Source: Isotricha intestinalis (lineage: Eukaryota > Ciliophora > Litostomatea > Vestibuliferida > Isotrichidae). Taken from it: a DNA stretch of 22,456 nucleotides. The notes beneath the pieces are model-generated. The model saw only the letters and a list, made by a program, of their open reading frames with translations, did not search any database and was not told where the DNA came from. The stretch's first letter is position 1, and every line of letters starts with the position of its first letter. Of this stretch, positions 1 to 8,992 are shown in pieces. The position numbers and the translations under genes are program-made. The stretch covers positions 1 through 22,456 of the forward strand of contig JAJJLU010000702.1 of the NCBI GenBank assembly GCA_023807065.1. The letters are read 5' to 3'.

Positions 1-42
1 CCCCAATCCCCAATCCCCAATCCCCAATCCCCAATCCCCATT
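1..42. repeat. Telomere, CCCCAAT repeats (left chromosome end)
   Basis: Five exact 7-bp CCCCAAT units fill positions 1-35. A degenerate unit, CCCCATT, follows at 36-42, and then AT-rich unique sequence begins. A C-rich strand running 5' to 3' inward from the left edge is the orientation expected of a true chromosome end. Ciliate telomeres are short G/C-strand repeats of this kind (CCCCAA in Tetrahymena, CCCCAAAA in Oxytricha). The CCCCAAT form is one I associate with rumen ciliates, from memory only. The degenerate last unit may mark the telomere addition point. Confidence 0.93.
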
Positions 43-153
43 CAGATTAAAAATAAAATATTAAAAATTCTGATTTAATCAATTATATATAAAATTTTAT
101 AATTTTTATAAAAACAATTAATAATAATTATAATAATTCGAATATTATTTCTT
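43..153. other. Subtelomeric spacer
   Basis: This is 111 bp of almost pure A/T between the telomere and the stop codon of the first gene. It holds no open frame and no repeat. It can only be the 3' untranslated region of the WD40 gene plus subtelomere, which shows how close to the end coding DNA extends. Confidence 0.7.
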
Positions 154-2097
154 TTAATTTGAATTGATTTTGATAATTGAAAAAGAACAATCATTACTAC
201 AAGTAGAAATTATTCCATTTGAAAAAGATAAACCCTCAATTCCACCATAATGTATTTTTTCACAGAATTTAATTTTATTTTCAATTAAATCATAAATAAT
301 AAGAAATCCAACTTGAGTTCCAACAACAATATATTTATTCAAAGGATTATTATCATCAATAGCACAATAAGTGAGTGTAAAGAAGCTAAAATAAATTTTA
401 GAAAAATCAACTCTTAAAATATTTTCAAAATTATTAATTGGATTATAAAGATTAATAGTATGATCATCTGAACAAGATAAAATAATTTCCTTATTATTAC
501 AAATATTCCATTTTATACAAGTAACAGCAAAATTATTATCTTTAATTGTTTTTATCACTTGTGATGAAATTATTTTATTTTCATTTATATTAACACAATG
601 AATTTTTATTGATTGATCTTCACTTCCTGTTGCAATATGAAATTTATTATTATCATTTAATTCACTTTTTGTAAAAGTATCAAATGACCAAATTTCACTT
701 TTTAAATGAAGTGAACCAAAAGAATCATTTTTATTATTTTTTTGAGCTTCATGGGCAGTAAAAGAATATATTAAAATAAAGTTTTTATCATATATATTTA
801 TTAAACCATTTGTTGTAGATAAAAGAAAGTAATCATTATAAAATTTCATACATGTTATTCCTCCAATTTTATCATCTGATATTATTAACTTAGGTTCTTT
901 TTCTTCTAAGTAATTATATTGATATAACTTTCCTGACATTGTTCCTAATAAAAAATTATTATTATTATCATTTGTTATACTTCTAATCATTCCTTTTTGA
1001 ACTTCTATTTGTTTATATGTTAAAGTTTTATTATCATAAATAATTAAATTTCCTTTTAGATCTCCATATCCAAAAATATTTGTATTATTTTTTAAATTTG
1101 AAACTCCACAACCAGACATTCCAAATATATTTTTTCTATAGATATATTCTTTATATTGTTTATTTAAAATATAAAATCCTGTTTCATTTGAAATTATAAA
1201 ATATTGTAAAGTTGATAAAAATCCCCAATTATATCCTCTAATGATATTAGATTCATAAAAAGGTTTTACATCATTTGAAATAATATTTTCTTTTTCAATT
1301 GAATGTATATCAATTTTTATTAATTGACCAGATTTATTAGCAATTATTAAATATTTTAATTCTTCAATTGAAAATTCTCCTAATTCTCCATTTCCTACAA
1401 AATAAATTGAATTTAATATTGTTATGTTATTAATATCCATTATATACATGTATCTTTTACTCGTTTGAATAATTATTAAATTATTTGAGATTTTCTTTAC
1501 TTTTTTAATATTATATTTTATTTCTTCTATTTTTTTTTCTAAAATTACTTCTCCTTCTTTATTATATAAAGTCAAATAATTTATTTCTTTTGAATAATAA
1601 ATAGTAATAATTTGATTTTTCTCATTTAAAATAGAATAAGAATTTTGTAATTTTTTTGTCCAGAAAATATTCAAATCTTTATAATTTAATAAAGTTATTC
1701 CATCATTATTATGAATAATATCAAATTCACTATTATCATCTAATATTGAATGATGACATATTAATATAAAATCATTATTAATACTAGTATAATAAATATT
1801 ATTTATTCCCCTAATTTTTTTTTTTTGAATTACTTTATTATTTAAATAATCAAAAATAAATATTTCCCCTGTTTCACAAGTAATAAAAATGAGATTTTCT
1901 TCTATTAAATTAATAGTTTTAATCATTGAAGGTGAAAGAAAAGTTTTTTTTATAATTTTATTTTCTAAATCTTCAATAATAATATTTCCTTCAAAAGGAT
2001 AAGATATTATATTTTCAGTTAACTTAATTAAAGAATTATCTGAAATAGTTTGAACACCAAATGATAAAATTGAAAATAAATCATTTATTTTATTCAT
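154..2097 (-). CDS. WD40-repeat beta-propeller protein, function unknown
   Basis: The 647-residue protein consists of repeating beta-strand blocks typical of WD40 propellers. The clearest are in the C-terminal third: ATGSEDQSIKI, LSCSDDHTINLY and, near the end, STCSNDCSFSIIKI. Similar but weaker blocks (for example TCETGEIFIFDY and GTMSGKLYQY) run from near the N-terminus, so two propellers of about seven blades are possible. No signal peptide, membrane segment or non-WD domain is visible. WD40 propellers are protein-interaction platforms. I cannot place this one in a named subfamily, because the repeats are divergent and rich in Asn, Ile and Lys. It is the last gene before the telomere, with its 3' end facing the chromosome end. 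The next gene upstream, on the same strand, lies 99 bp away. Confidence 0.85.
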   Translation of the reverse strand: MNKINDLFSILSFGVQTISDNSLIKLTENIISYPFEGNIIIEDLENKIIKKTFLSPSMIKTINLIEENLIFITCETGEIFIFDYLNNKVIQKKKIRGINNIYYTSINNDFILICHHSILDDNSEFDIIHNNDGITLLNYKDLNIFWTKKLQNSYSILNEKNQIITIYYSKEINYLTLYNKEGEVILEKKIEEIKYNIKKVKKISNNLIIIQTSKRYMYIMDINNITILNSIYFVGNGELGEFSIEELKYLIIANKSGQLIKIDIHSIEKENIISNDVKPFYESNIIRGYNWGFLSTLQYFIISNETGFYILNKQYKEYIYRKNIFGMSGCGVSNLKNNTNIFGYGDLKGNLIIYDNKTLTYKQIEVQKGMIRSITNDNNNNFLLGTMSGKLYQYNYLEEKEPKLIISDDKIGGITCMKFYNDYFLLSTTNGLINIYDKNFILIYSFTAHEAQKNNKNDSFGSLHLKSEIWSFDTFTKSELNDNNKFHIATGSEDQSIKIHCVNINENKIISSQVIKTIKDNNFAVTCIKWNICNNKEIILSCSDDHTINLYNPINNFENILRVDFSKIYFSFFTLTYCAIDDNNPLNKYIVVGTQVGFLIIYDLIENKIKFCEKIHYGGIEGLSFSNGIISTCSNDCSFSIIKINSN

Positions 2098-2196
2098 TAA
2101 TTATAATCAATTAAATAATTAAATTTATAAATTTTAATTTTTGGAGAAACAATAAAAATATTTAATTATATAAATATTATTTCTTCATTTAATTTT

Positions 2197-5100
2197 TTAA
2201 TCAAATATTGAACTTTCCTTATTTTTATCGTTTCCACTTTCAAAAATATTTTCAACTCCATCTTTTTTAGAAAAAATATCATCATCAACATCATCTTCAA
2301 ATTCATCGAATAAATTTTCTTTTTTTTTCTTTGATTGAGTTAAGAAATTATTGTTTTCATTTTTTTCAATTAAATTAGTTTCAGTTTTTGATTTAATAAT
2401 ATTATTATTATTTTTTTTTTCATTATCAATAATATTATTTTTAATAAAAGGCTTTTTAAGATTTGGAGATCTAAAATTAGTTACGTTTGATTTTACATTT
2501 GAAATGTTTTTATTTTTTTTAGAATCAAAAATAAAATTATTATTATCATTTGAAAAAATATCTTCTTTGTCATTATTATCATCAAATGGATTATTTTCTG
2601 TAATTTCTTTTTTTATTGGTTCATTAATTTTATTGTTAAAAGGATTATTTTTTATTACCTTTTTATTTTCTTCATTTTTTTTTGTTTGATTATTTAGTCT
2701 TTTTATTTCTTGTTTTGGATTTTGGAAAAAAATATTATTTTCTTTTTTTTGTTTTTCTTCTTCATTTTCTTCTTCATCGAAAATATTTTTTTCTTCTTTA
2801 TTATTATCATTTTTTTCTTCGATAAATGGATTTAAAATTTCTTCCTTTTCATTTTTTTTATCTTTTTGTTCAAATAATGTTATTTGTTCTAAAGATTTAT
2901 TTTCTTCTTCTTTTTCTTTTTTAATTATTGATTCTTTTTCATTTATAATATTGATTTCTTCTTTATCTTCCTTTATAATATTTTTTTTTTCATTATTTTC
3001 AATTTTAATCTCTTCTTTTATTTCAATTTTATCATTAATAAATTCATCATTATCTTTCTCATTATTATTGTCACCATTTTTATTATTATTAATTTTAGTT
3101 TCATCATAAATATTTCCATTCATATTTAAATAATTATCATTATCTTGACCTTCATTATTAATTCCATTAATAAAATCATTTTCATTTCTATTATAAATAT
3201 TATTATTATTAAATCCAATTTCATTTTTTTCTATTTTTAAATTATCATCATATTTATAATTAATATTTGGAGTAATTATATTATTTGTAAATAAATTATT
3301 ATTACTATTTACTAAAGAAGAAGTTCTTAAGTTTTCAATTTCTTTTTGATATGAAGAAAATCTTTTTTCTGCTTCTTCTCTAAATAATTTATTATCTTTT
3401 ATCATATCTTCTATTTCATTTTGACGTAATTTTAATAAATTTTTTAACCTAGTATTCTCAGTGTTTAAATTTTGAACTTCATTTTCTTTTTGTTTTAAAG
3501 TCTGTTTTAATTTATATAAATCTACTTTTAATATTTCTTCATTTGATTTTGAGCTTTGTTGTTTTAAAATTGAAACATTTTCTTTTAAAGATATTATTTC
3601 CTTTTTATATTGTTCATTTTCTTTTTTTGTTATATTTAATTCTGTTTCTAAAGCAATAATTTTTTCGTTTAAAGATTTATATTTTTCTTTTAAATTATAA
3701 ATTGGATGATCAATTTTAGATTGATTGAAATTTGAATTTGGTAAAAGCGCACTTTGATTTGGAACATCAATATTTATATTATTATTTATATTATTATTTA
3801 AATTATCAATAATATTATTATTTGGGTTTTCATTGTTAGTTTTTTTATTCTCTATATTATTATTATTTATTGTTTCTTCTTTATAATTTTTTTCTTCATT
3901 TAATATTAATTTTGATCTTATAATATTATTATCTATTTTATTTATATTAATATTTAGTTCTTGTTCTTTTTTCTCTTCATTTTCTTTTTCTATTTTTATC
4001 TCTTCATTTTCTTTTAATAATTCTTGTTTTAGAATTTCTGTTTCTTTATTTTTTAAATCTTCTTCTTGTGGTAAATTAACTTTAGGATTATTTAGTAATT
4101 CATTATTATTTTCTGTATCATTGATATTTACATTAAAATAATTTAAGTTGTCATTAATATTATTAATTTGAATTTCGTTTTTATCTTCTTGATTTATTAA
4201 ATGAGGTGTTGGTTCTTGTGGATTAAATTTTTTTTTAAGATTAAAGTTATTTGTGTTTGGATTTAAAAATGGAATTTCATTTTCTTTTTTTTCTTTTATA
4301 TTTTTATCTTTATTGATTGGAACATTTAAATTATTATTATCTAATTGAATATTATCATTGATATTATGAATTTCTTGAATATTGTCTTTAATTTCTTTAT
4401 TTTTATTAATATTAATTTCTTGTTCAAAAGATTTTTCATTATGAACATTATTTTTTTCATTTTTAGGATGATTACTTTTTTTTAATTTTCTTTCTTCCAT
4501 TAATTTTTTTAATTTTTCAAATTGTGATTCAGATCTTTTTAAAGTTTTTTCTTGAAAATCATTCATTTGAGTTTCAAAATTTATTTCTTTTTCTTTTACA
4601 TCTTCTTTTTTTTCTTCTATAATTAATGTGTCTGTTTTTTTTTCCTCTATTTCTTCTTTTTTTTCTTCTTCTTTTTTTTCTTGTTCTTTTTTTTCTTCTT
4701 CTTTTTTTTCTTCTTCTTTTTTTTCTTCTTCTTTTATTTCTTCTATTTTTATTTCTTCTACTCTTTTTTCTTCTTCTTTCTTTTCTTCTTTTTTTATTTC
4801 TTCTTCTTTTTTTTCTTCTTCTTTTTTTTCTTCTTTTTTTGGACTTTCTGTTTCTTTTTCAACTATAATATTATTGGTCTCTTTTTCACTTTTTATATCA
4901 TCTTTGTTGAGTTGAATATTTTTATCTTTAATGATTTCCTTAATTTCATTTCCATTATTACCATCAAAATTATCATTTTTTTTATTGTTAATTTCATCAT
5001 CAATAATATTATTATTATTTTCTATTGGTCTTTTCTGAAAAATATTCATTTTTACAATAGGAGGTCTAGTACTTTTTATTGGGATTTTTCCAGGTTTATT

Positions 5101-5529
5101 AATGAATGAATTCCCTTTATTTACAGTTGATAAAGTTTCATTATCATTAATATCATCACTTAATTTTTTAAAATAATTATCGTCATTTAATGTTTTTTCA
5201 TCTAATTCACAAAAAGTTTTAATTTCTATTAAACCATTTTTTAAAATTTTTCTTATAAATAAATTCCTACTTCCTTTTATTCTCAATTCTATTTTTCTTA
5301 TTTTTTCTCTATAAGTCTTACTTTGAGATGAATTATTATTTTGTTTGTAAATTTCTTCTTCGATTTCTAAAGCAATTTTTTCTGATGTATATTTACAATT
5401 TTCATCTTTTTTAGGTTCTAATGCATTTATTAATGTTTTTTTCACATTTTCTCTTGTAGCATCTTTCTTTATTTGATGAGCAGTTGATACTACTTTTTTT
5501 TGTGGTTTCCTAGCGAAAGGATCAGACAT
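2197..5529 (-). CDS. TFIIS-central-domain protein with KE-rich repeats, coiled coil and NPF/LFDEF motifs
   Basis: The 1110-residue protein has a recognisable fold only at its N-terminus. Residues about 22-125 match the TFIIS central domain: a helix with ENVKKTLINALEP, then the family's typical IALEIEEEIYK, then YREKIRKIELRIKGSRNLFIRKIL. In TFIIS, PHF3 and DIDO this domain binds RNA polymerase II. Residues about 228-302 are KKEEE-type repeats. Residues about 610-740 form a heptad coiled coil (LNEKIIALETELN and following). The rest is Asn/Glu/Lys-rich and probably disordered. The tail carries three NPF motifs (residues 900, 962 and 980), an LFDEFEDDVDDDIF motif (1073-1086) and several IF-acidic motifs. 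No zinc ribbon follows the central domain, so it is not TFIIS itself. The start MSDPFARK faces the divergent membrane-protein gene across 109 bp. Its role is unknown; a transcription-linked scaffold is my guess. Confidence 0.8.
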   Translation of the reverse strand: MSDPFARKPQKKVVSTAHQIKKDATRENVKKTLINALEPKKDENCKYTSEKIALEIEEEIYKQNNNSSQSKTYREKIRKIELRIKGSRNLFIRKILKNGLIEIKTFCELDEKTLNDDNYFKKLSDDINDNETLSTVNKGNSFINKPGKIPIKSTRPPIVKMNIFQKRPIENNNNIIDDEINNKKNDNFDGNNGNEIKEIIKDKNIQLNKDDIKSEKETNNIIVEKETESPKKEEKKEEEKKEEEIKKEEKKEEEKRVEEIKIEEIKEEEKKEEEKKEEEKKEQEKKEEEKKEEIEEKKTDTLIIEEKKEDVKEKEINFETQMNDFQEKTLKRSESQFEKLKKLMEERKLKKSNHPKNEKNNVHNEKSFEQEININKNKEIKDNIQEIHNINDNIQLDNNNLNVPINKDKNIKEKKENEIPFLNPNTNNFNLKKKFNPQEPTPHLINQEDKNEIQINNINDNLNYFNVNINDTENNNELLNNPKVNLPQEEDLKNKETEILKQELLKENEEIKIEKENEEKKEQELNININKIDNNIIRSKLILNEEKNYKEETINNNNIENKKTNNENPNNNIIDNLNNNINNNINIDVPNQSALLPNSNFNQSKIDHPIYNLKEKYKSLNEKIIALETELNITKKENEQYKKEIISLKENVSILKQQSSKSNEEILKVDLYKLKQTLKQKENEVQNLNTENTRLKNLLKLRQNEIEDMIKDNKLFREEAEKRFSSYQKEIENLRTSSLVNSNNNLFTNNIITPNINYKYDDNLKIEKNEIGFNNNNIYNRNENDFINGINNEGQDNDNYLNMNGNIYDETKINNNKNGDNNNEKDNDEFINDKIEIKEEIKIENNEKKNIIKEDKEEINIINEKESIIKKEKEEENKSLEQITLFEQKDKKNEKEEILNPFIEEKNDNNKEEKNIFDEEENEEEKQKKENNIFFQNPKQEIKRLNNQTKKNEENKKVIKNNPFNNKINEPIKKEITENNPFDDNNDKEDIFSNDNNNFIFDSKKNKNISNVKSNVTNFRSPNLKKPFIKNNIIDNEKKNNNNIIKSKTETNLIEKNENNNFLTQSKKKKENLFDEFEDDVDDDIFSKKDGVENIFESGNDKNKESSIFD
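4624..4845 (-). repeat. Coding microsatellite, polypurine KKEEE repeats
   Basis: On the + strand this is an almost unbroken pyrimidine tract built from TTCTTC and T8 blocks. It recurs with 12-15 bp periodicity and encodes KKEEE units (about residues 228-302) of the TFIIS-domain protein on the minus strand. It is low-complexity DNA prone to slippage. Opposite-strand open frames here encode only Phe/Leu/Ser and are shadows. Confidence 0.85.
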
Positions 5530-5638
5530 TTTAAATGATATTCTATTTTATTTTTGGAATCAATATTTAATTTAATTATTTATTTTATTCAATCATCTTT
5601 TTAATTGTTTTTTTAAAATTTAAATTAAAACTTAAAAT
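5530..5638. promoter_or_regulatory. Short divergent promoter region
   Basis: This 109-bp, strongly AT-rich spacer separates two divergent start codons, so it must hold the 5' ends and promoters of both genes. I see no TATA-type or other box that stands out from the background. The call rests only on gene orientation. Confidence 0.5.
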
Positions 5639-6106
5639 ATGGATAAAATAAGAGAGTTATCAATTCAACATTCAAATAAATTAAATTATTTAATAATAAT
5701 AGGTGCAATAATCGCAGCTACAAATACAATATGTAGACCAGACTATAATTTTATATTATATTTATATATTTTTTACGTATGGAAATTTATGAATAATCAA
5801 AGAGAATCTCAATCACAAGAAAAAATATCAATTTTCTATTTTTTAATTTATAGTTTTATAATAGATATTATATGGTGTATTTATTGGGGAAATAAATGGA
5901 ATTCTTTAAAAAAAGATTATGAAAATAAAATTCATTCTTTTGTTCTTTTTTTTTCATGGATTGGAATTATTATTAAAATTATTATTATTGTTATGATTGC
6001 TTTTCTCGATTGGGAAAGTATTAAAAGCTCTTTTCCTAAAAATATTCAAGAAAAATTAAATAAAGGGAAATATCAAAGTTTTGAAGATGAAAATAATTAT
6101 ACTTAA
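5639..6106 (+). CDS. Small four-helix membrane protein, AGTRAP-like
   Basis: The 155-residue protein has four hydrophobic segments: about residues 15-33, 36-50, 63-84 and 98-123. A short hydrophilic N-terminus and an acidic/polar C-terminal tail (about 128-155) flank them. The helix order and spacing resemble the type-1 angiotensin-II-receptor-associated protein family (AGTRAP). So does the ISIFYFLIYSFIIDIIW segment, which recalls the family's loop-helix with a conserved Asp. AGTRAP proteins sit in endomembranes and the plasma membrane and promote receptor internalisation in animals; no such receptor is implied here. The match is from memory of the pattern and is modest. The safe statement is a small polytopic membrane protein of unknown function. 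It ends in TAA and is followed by 920 bp without genes. Confidence 0.7.
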   Translation: MDKIRELSIQHSNKLNYLIIIGAIIAATNTICRPDYNFILYLYIFYVWKFMNNQRESQSQEKISIFYFLIYSFIIDIIWCIYWGNKWNSLKKDYENKIHSFVLFFSWIGIIIKIIIIVMIAFLDWESIKSSFPKNIQEKLNKGKYQSFEDENNYT

Positions 6107-7026
6107 AGGTATAATATAATATTTCTTTGTTTTAATAAAATAAAATTTATTGATTTTTATCATTATTTCATAAATATGTAATTATATGATGATAATTTTA
6201 AAAATAAGAAAAAATTTTTAAATAAATTAACAAACTTCCATATTAAGTTAATGAGATAATTGAATAATTAATTTTTTTTATAAAAAATAAAAATTTTTTA
6301 CTTTTAATGTATTTTTAAAGGGAAATTAAATAAATGTTGTTTAAAATTTAAAAAAATAAATAAATCGTTGTTAAACCAAAAAAGTATTTATTTTTAATTT
6401 TTAGAAATAAAATATAAAATTGAAATAAAAAGGGTATTTTTAGTTATTGAGAGAATATAATTTTAATAATTCATTTTTTCATAATAAATTTATATTTTAT
6501 TTATAGATGAGTTTCGTTTTATCCTCCTGTCTTTCCTTGATTCAATTTCAATTTCTCATTAAACAAATTTAATAATTTTCATTGAAAAGGATATTTAGAA
6601 ATATATTAATTACATAAAAAAAATAAAAAACAATGAGATAAAAATTAATCATTAGGAAGAGAAGAAAAACAAAATTATTTTTTTATATTGTGTCAGAAAA
6701 AATATAGTATTCTTTTGACTTTTTTCTGATTTTAAAGTAATTAACTTTAAAATATAATAATATATCTGAGTTCTTTCCTATGAAAATAAAAAGCTTCTTT
6801 AAAAAAATTATCAATGTTTTCATCATATAATTTTACTTATAATTTTTTCATAAAAAAGATTATATCAATATTATATATGAATAAAAAAGATTGAAAATTT
6901 TATACCTTTACTTATACATATTATTTTTTATTTATTTAAAAGAAAAAATTCTATATATATTTATTTTTTAAAATATTATAATTATTTACATTTTTTAAAA
7001 TTTTAAAAACACAAAAAAATTATTAT
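6107..7026. other. 920-bp non-coding interval between convergent genes
   Basis: This is the longest gene-free stretch in the window. It lies between the 3' ends of two convergent genes, so no promoter is needed here. No open frame longer than about 21 codons with a start was noted. I found no tRNA-like clover-leaf or B-box. The least AT-rich part is about 6505-6560. Two adjacent perfect inverted repeats lie at 6693-6753 and are listed separately. An unannotated non-coding RNA or a decayed gene is possible but not shown. Confidence 0.6.
6693..6753. repeat. Two adjacent perfect 10-bp inverted repeats
   Basis: The arms TCAGAAAAAA (6693-6702) and TTTTTTCTGA (6720-6729) pair perfectly around a 17-nt loop. 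Sharing base 6729, the arms ATTTTAAAGT (6729-6738) and ACTTTAAAAT (6744-6753) pair perfectly around a 5-nt loop. Transcribed from either strand they would form two tandem hairpins. They lie about 590 bp past one gene and 270 bp past the convergent one, too far to be obvious terminators. In such AT-rich DNA, chance cannot be excluded. Confidence 0.5.
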
Positions 7027-8613
7027 TTAATTTGAACTTTCTGATAAAAGAAAAAAATTTGAAGATTTTTGATTTTCATAAAATTTTTCAATTTCATTTC
7101 CAACTTCTTGAATAATATTATTAATTTTATCTTTATTATTTATATTTAAAATTTGAATTATTTTTCTTTTAGTATAAGTAAATTCATAAATAGAAAAGAA
7201 AGTATAAATTTCTTCTTCATTTTTAGAATTTAAAATTAATATAAAAGAAACAGGAAGTTCAGAATAATTTTCAAAAATTTTTTTTGTTTCTTCAATATCA
7301 CTATTCAAATTATTTAATATAATAATTTGAATATAATATTTATTTATTCCTTCTTCTATTTCTTTTTTTATTTTACTTTCTAAAATCAAATTAAGTAAAT
7401 TTCCAATATTTGTTTTTTCTTTTTTTTCTTTAATAATCTCTTTATTTTTAATTTTATTTCTATAGAAATGTAATATTCCATTTAAACTTTGAACTCTTTC
7501 TGAATTTATAGAATTATCATTTTCAATTGTATAAATAGAAAATATTTGTTCATAATCATATAATATTAAAATCTTTGAAAAAGTTTTAATGATATCTTCA
7601 ATTAATTCATAATTTAATTCATCATTTTCTTTATTTATTATTGAAGGAGAATCAAAAATAAAAATTGTATTAATTTGTAATTGTGATTTAATATACTCTA
7701 ATAAAGAAGTATAATCTTCTTCTGAATAATTTATATTTATTTCTCCAATTTTATTAAGTTTATCATCTATTATTTCTATATTTTTTTTATTTAAAAGTTT
7801 TTCAATAGTAAAAATACTTTTTCCTTTTATTTCTATTTTTTCGTTAATTTTTCCTTTTGAATCTATTTCATTTATTCTTTTAAAAACATCAATCTTTATT
7901 TTATTATTTCTATCATTATTAAATAAATTATTTGATTTCATTAAAACCTTATTTTTAAATTGTCTTTTATCATTATCAAATTTAAAATCTTTACTTTTAT
8001 ATAAAATTTCATTTTTATAATTTGAAATAATATAAAAATAATCTACAGAAACTTCTATTTCATATTTATTTATAATAATTTCTAAATTTGATAATTTATT
8101 ATTATTATTTTTACTAGTTTTATTTCCATCAATAATTAATTCCCCAATAAATCCAGTGTTATTTTTAATAGGAATTTTAACTGAATTACTTTTACAACCA
8201 ATTAATCTTCCAACTGATAAAATGCAAGTTTGAATTTCATTATTATTTTGTAAACAAATAATTTTAATAATTTGTTCATTTTCAAAAATAAATTCAATAT
8301 CAAAATATTTTTCATATATAATCGTTTCTTTTCCTTTTTTTTCTTCTGTTATTCCTTCTAAAACATATTCATCTTTTTTATTTGGTATTTTAAAATATAC
8401 TTTAAATTTAAATAAGGAATTTTCATCTTTCGTTGAATTATTATATGTTAAATATAAAGATATTTTGTCATAACATTTTTTGTGATAATTTGAATAAATT
8501 GAATAATAAAATTCATGTTTTGGGTAAATTAATTTATTTATATTTTTTTTTTGAGGGTCTTCAACAATAAGAGAATTATTTTGAATTACATTTCCGAAAG
8601 TACAAATTCCCAT
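7027..8613 (-). CDS. Copine-like protein (C2-C2-vWA) with degenerate metal site
   Basis: The 528-residue protein starts MGICTF. Gly2 and Cys4 would suit N-myristoylation plus palmitoylation. Residues about 30-165 and 170-300 are beta-rich blocks resembling the two copine C2 domains, for example CILSVGRLIGCKSN and TGFIGELIIDG. Residues about 305-510 follow the copine vWA layout: YTSLLEYIKSQLQINTIFIFD, then a central helix with VQSLNGILHFY, then ELPVSFILILNS. Copines are Ca2+-dependent phospholipid-binding proteins that recruit partners to membranes. The vWA metal motif, normally D-x-T-A-S-N in copines, reads D321-S-P-S here. The usual ITDG strand end reads LNNL. The C2 aspartates are also not evident. 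Metal or calcium binding is therefore doubtful. It is convergent with the membrane-protein gene and divergent from the SET-like gene. Confidence 0.72.
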   Translation of the reverse strand: MGICTFGNVIQNNSLIVEDPQKKNINKLIYPKHEFYYSIYSNYHKKCYDKISLYLTYNNSTKDENSLFKFKVYFKIPNKKDEYVLEGITEEKKGKETIIYEKYFDIEFIFENEQIIKIICLQNNNEIQTCILSVGRLIGCKSNSVKIPIKNNTGFIGELIIDGNKTSKNNNNKLSNLEIIINKYEIEVSVDYFYIISNYKNEILYKSKDFKFDNDKRQFKNKVLMKSNNLFNNDRNNKIKIDVFKRINEIDSKGKINEKIEIKGKSIFTIEKLLNKKNIEIIDDKLNKIGEININYSEEDYTSLLEYIKSQLQINTIFIFDSPSIINKENDELNYELIEDIIKTFSKILILYDYEQIFSIYTIENDNSINSERVQSLNGILHFYRNKIKNKEIIKEKKEKTNIGNLLNLILESKIKKEIEEGINKYYIQIIILNNLNSDIEETKKIFENYSELPVSFILILNSKNEEEIYTFFSIYEFTYTKRKIIQILNINNKDKINNIIQEVGNEIEKFYENQKSSNFFLLSESSN

Positions 8614-8992
8614 AAATTAATTTCAAAATAAAATAATATAAATAAAATATATAATTAAATATATAAATGTCAATTTTTTTTTGTTTTATTTATCATCTAA
8701 ATGTGTCTAAATTTAAATTTAATTTTTATTATTTTTACAAGGAATAATTTATTTATTATTATATTTCTTGAAGAATTTATTTTTATGAATAAATTTCAAA
8801 TGATTTATTAAATTATTTTATAAACTTGTATTGTTTTTTGCTTTTAAAAATTGATCCTTCTAGAATCAAAAATACTTTTTTGTAATTTGATTTTTTATCA
8901 TCATTAATTTATTTTCTTTATTGTTTTAATTTGTTAAATTATTTTATATAAAAAAGATAATAATTATTTTTTTAAATTTTATTTTTAAAAAT
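8614..8992. promoter_or_regulatory. Divergent intergenic region with two TTCnnGAA sites
   Basis: This 379-bp region lies between the divergent copine-like and SET-like start codons. It contains TTCTTGAA at 8765-8772 and the perfect palindrome TTCTAGAA at 8858-8865. Both match the two-unit core of heat-shock elements (TTCnnGAA). A functional element usually needs three or more units, and neither site has a clear third. No coding potential is visible. Promoter function follows from orientation; the heat-shock reading is weak. Confidence 0.4.

Noticed and set aside
1220..1230. Telomere-like AATCCCCAATT inside the WD40 gene
   Set aside because: It encodes an in-frame Asn-Trp-Gly-Phe within a continuous propeller frame, with no junction or repeat, so it is a chance match.
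4626..5109. Plus-strand open frames rich in Phe, Leu and Ser opposite the TFIIS-domain gene
   Set aside because: They are shadows of the KKEEE microsatellite and adjoining coding sequence and have no protein-like composition.
6507..6572. A 21-codon ATG frame in the less AT-rich part of the 920-bp gap
   Set aside because: It is too short, and no homology or coding signal is visible.
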